From contig CAJMQE010000033.1 of NCBI GenBank assembly GCA_905215405.1, positions 1 to 37,403 of the forward strand: a DNA stretch of 37,403 bases, in the 5' to 3' direction. Below the pieces are notes generated by a model. The model was not told the origin of the DNA. It did no database searches and saw only the letters and a list, made by a program, of their open reading frames with translations. Position 1 is the first letter of the stretch, and each line of letters begins with the position of its first letter. The translations under genes were made by a program, and so were the position numbers. The stretch is from an uncultured bacterium (GTDB lineage: Bacteria; Bacillota; Clostridia; Lachnospirales; Lachnospiraceae). Shown piece by piece: positions 35,194-37,403 of this stretch.

Positions 35194-35365
35194 CAGCTGG
35201 TGCGACATACTTTTGCTTATGCACGTTAAGATTTTGTATAGCTTTGGATCGGTAAATTTGCATTAAACAGAGCTTTGTACAGGTATATTTATGGCAAAGC
35301 TAAGCATTGGGCAGGATACACTGCGTAGAAAGAAAATGAATAACAGAAAGAGAGTAATCAGTAAT

Positions 35366-36214
35366 ATGAAAATTAAATATATAGATCATAAAGAAAGAAT
35401 GTCATCATTAAATTGCGAGGACAAAGTTCCAATGATTCGTTTTGATGCCCTTGAAGAGTTCCCATTTATCAGACATGGATTTTCTACACGTCTTGGTGGA
35501 ATCAGTTCAGGAATTTACGCTTCCATGAATCTGAGTTTTAACAGAGGAGATGATGATCAGAAAGTAATGAAGAATTATGAACTGATTGCTGAAGAACTTG
35601 GTACAAGTACGACTCGTATGGTGGCAGCGAAACAGACACATACTACTAATGTATTGAAGGTCGGGTCAGACAGATGTGGCATGGGCATTACAGAAAAAAG
35701 GGATTTTGATGATATCGATGGCTTAATTACCAATGAACCAGGCGTTTGTCTGGTTACAGCTCATGCAGACTGCGTTCCATTGTTCTTTGTGGATCCTGTC
35801 AGAAAATGTATTGGTCTGTCTCATTCAGGATGGCGTGGTACGGTTGGAAAGATCGCTGTCAATACGGTAAAGAAAATGCAGGAAAATTACGGAAGCAATC
35901 CGGCCGATCTAATCGGTGTTATTGGACCTAGTATCTGCAAAGACTGTTATGAGGTCAGCGAAGATGTTGCTGATGAATTTAAAAAAGCTTATAACACCGA
36001 GCAGGCACAGGATATTTTGGATGAGAAAGGAAATGGAAAATATCAGTTGGATCTTCATCAGGCAAATGTATACAATATGCTGGAAGCTGGTATGAAGAGA
36101 GAAAATATACATGTAACAGATTTATGCACATGTTGTAATCCTGAACTTCTATTTTCACATCGTGCCAGTCATGGAAAACGTGGAGTTTTATGCGGTTTTC
36201 TTGAACTGATATAG
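35366..36214 (+). CDS. YfiH/laccase-domain family protein (purine nucleoside phosphorylase-like)
   Basis: 282 aa from ATG 35366. The three zinc ligands of the family are present: H92 in KQTHTTN, C136 in HADCVPLFF and H153 in SHSGWRG. Members were once called polyphenol oxidases; tested ones act on purine nucleosides (phosphorylase and deaminase activity). The start is not certain: the frame is open to ATG 35291 and ATG 35336, neither with a good ribosome site; MKIKYIDHKER matches the usual N-terminus of related proteins. The 100-170 bp upstream shows no clear promoter. Confidence 0.85.
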   Translation: MKIKYIDHKERMSSLNCEDKVPMIRFDALEEFPFIRHGFSTRLGGISSGIYASMNLSFNRGDDDQKVMKNYELIAEELGTSTTRMVAAKQTHTTNVLKVGSDRCGMGITEKRDFDDIDGLITNEPGVCLVTAHADCVPLFFVDPVRKCIGLSHSGWRGTVGKIAVNTVKKMQENYGSNPADLIGVIGPSICKDCYEVSEDVADEFKKAYNTEQAQDILDEKGNGKYQLDLHQANVYNMLEAGMKRENIHVTDLCTCCNPELLFSHRASHGKRGVLCGFLELI

Positions 36215-36255
36215 GGGCGAGGAGAATTTGACAGCTATGAATCAGGGAGGTTATT

Positions 36256-37059
36256 ATGACAGAAGATAAAAAATATGAATTATTAAGGGATAATCTGCTG
36301 GAAAATATCAAACAGAATCCCGGTGAAATAGAACAGTTTTTGGAACAGAATATGCAGTTTCAGGAATTGATGATGATGTACCGGTGCGCAATTCGTGAAG
36401 TTCAGACGAAACTGGAAGTTCTGAATGATGAGTTCAAGACAAGGAGTCAGAGAAATCCAATTGACAGTATACGTTCCAGAGTCAAGTCACCAATCAGTTT
36501 AATGAACAAAATGCATAAAAGAGGTTTTCCATTTACGATAGACTCTATTTTACAAAATATTGACGATGTTGCAGGGGTACGTGTGGTATGTCCGTTTATT
36601 GACGATATTTATCAGGTTGCGAATATGCTGATCACACAGGATGATATTGAAGTTGTTGTCAAAAAAGATTATATTCAGAATCCAAAAGAGAATGGGTACA
36701 GAAGTCTACATTATGTTGTCAAAGTCCCGATCTTTCTTTCGGATAAAAAACATTATATGAAGGTAGAGGTGCAGATCAGAACCATTGCAATGAATTTCTG
36801 GGCGAGTCTGGAGCACCAGATTCACTATAAGAAATTTGGCGATGATGAAATGCCTGAAATCGTAGAAGAACTTACAAAATGTGCCGAAACAATTTATGAA
36901 TCTGATATGCGTATGCAGAAAATCAGAAATAAAATCGAACATAAAGTGATTGAAGAAAACAAGCTTGCGCTCGAAAAGAAAGGTGAATCTGGCATATCCG
37001 CGGCAATTGCAATGCAGAGTATTGAAAATTTGGAATTGGATGAAGAAAAGCATCTGTAA
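36256..37059 (+). CDS. Small (p)ppGpp synthetase (RelA/SpoT synthetase domain)
   Basis: 267 aa. It carries only a synthetase domain: RVKSPISLMNKMHKRG, DDVAGVRVVCPFIDDIY, NPKENGYRSLHYVV and VEVQIRTIAMNFWASLEHQIHYKK. It lacks the hydrolase, TGS and ACT domains of full-length Rel, so it belongs with the small alarmone synthetases of the YjbM/YwaC type, which make pppGpp, ppGpp or pGpp from GTP/GDP/GMP and ATP. GGGAGG precedes the ATG. It follows the YfiH-type gene by 41 bp, and both deal with purine metabolism. A 16-bp repeat array begins 40 bp after its stop. Confidence 0.93.
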   Translation: MTEDKKYELLRDNLLENIKQNPGEIEQFLEQNMQFQELMMMYRCAIREVQTKLEVLNDEFKTRSQRNPIDSIRSRVKSPISLMNKMHKRGFPFTIDSILQNIDDVAGVRVVCPFIDDIYQVANMLITQDDIEVVVKKDYIQNPKENGYRSLHYVVKVPIFLSDKKHYMKVEVQIRTIAMNFWASLEHQIHYKKFGDDEMPEIVEELTKCAETIYESDMRMQKIRNKIEHKVIEENKLALEKKGESGISAAIAMQSIENLELDEEKHL

Positions 37060-37099
37060 AATAACGATATATAATACCATTATTAAAAGGCTATCTCTG

Positions 37100-37337
37100 T
37101 AAAGTCTATAATGGTTAAAGTCTATGATAGTTAAAGTTTATAATAGTTAAAGTCTATAATAGCTAAGGCTTATAATAGTTAAAGCATATAATAGTTAAAG
37201 CCTTTAATAGTTAAAGTAATGGTTAAAGTTTAAAAAAGGATTAAGTCTAAGTAGGATTAAGTCTAAAAAGGGTTAAGTCTATAATGGATTAAGTCTATAA
37301 AGGATTAAGTCTATAAAGGATTAAGTCTATAAAAGCC
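37100..37337 (+). repeat. Fifteen contiguous 16-bp direct repeats
   Basis: Units 1-9 follow TAAAGTCTATAATAGT; units 10-15 follow TAAGTCTATAAAGGAT. Thirteen of the fifteen are exactly 16 bp; unit 8 is 12 bp and unit 9 is 18 bp. There are no spacers. Several units contain TATAAT. The period is not a multiple of three and stops occur in all frames, so it is not coding. The rest of the 344-bp terminal stretch (37338-37403) shows no gene or terminator before the window ends. Confidence 0.92.
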
Positions 37338-37403
37338 TGCCACAATGACCTCAATGTTGTTAAGTTAAGGATTCAAAGAGAAGTTAGTATCGTTTGCGAT
37401 ATT

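Noticed and set aside
37100..37337. CRISPR array
   Set aside because: The repeats are 16 bp and contiguous with no unique spacers, and no cas gene is nearby.

Overview
The window is a stretch of chromosome from an AT-rich, low-GC Gram-positive bacterium, most likely an anaerobic member of Clostridia close to Lachnospiraceae. The evidence is the gene content and order (rnc-smc-ftsY, ylxM-ffh-rpsP-khpA-rimM-rplS-lepB-rbgA-rnhB-ylqG-ylqH-yraN), the pta-ackA acetate pathway, strong AGGAGG-type ribosome binding sites and near-consensus sigma-A promoters. This placement is inference from content. I see no rRNA, tRNA, insertion sequence, prophage or CRISPR array. All genes lie on the + strand except tmcAL.

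Layout. 1-2,000: two small membrane-protein genes of unknown role, one an orphan with an anti-sigma-type zinc motif. 2,100-8,600: polA, coaE, a large FtsA-like ATPase carrying repeated C-terminal domains, and a YycJ-type metallo-beta-lactamase-fold protein. 8,600-10,500: an ACT-domain protein and a UPF0210 protein as a pair, behind a structured leader. 10,500-10,890: a non-coding block with a very long bidirectional hairpin and a degenerate tandem array. 10,887-12,137: tmcAL (minus strand). 12,350-14,930: pta and ackA, each with its own promoter. 15,000-23,960: yceD-rpmF, plsX-acpP, rnc-smc-ftsY, then a threonine ammonia-lyase. 24,250-26,390: a large surface lipoprotein predicted to form a Cthe_2159-type beta-helix. 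26,600-37,060: ylxM-ffh, rpsP-khpA, rimM, rplS (with an L19-leader-like element), lepB, rbgA, rnhB, a FliK-like gene, a FlhB-C-terminal-like gene, yraN, a YfiH/laccase-domain gene and a small (p)ppGpp synthetase. 37,100-37,340: fifteen contiguous 16-bp direct repeats running towards the window edge.

How the genes work together. Most of the window is housekeeping: DNA repair, CoA synthesis, the SRP pathway (Ffh, FtsY, with signal peptidase I downstream), ribosomal proteins and their assembly factors (RimM, RbgA), RNA processing (RNase III, RNase HII), phospholipid and fatty-acid synthesis (PlsX, ACP), chromosome organisation (SMC) and acetate/ATP production (Pta, AckA).

Less ordinary points are: the FliK-like plus FlhB-tail-like pair with no other flagellar gene nearby; absence of trmD from its usual place between rimM and rplS; the FtsA-like protein with duplicated C-terminal domains; the orphan zinc-motif membrane protein; and the 16-bp arrays lying directly 3' of genes.
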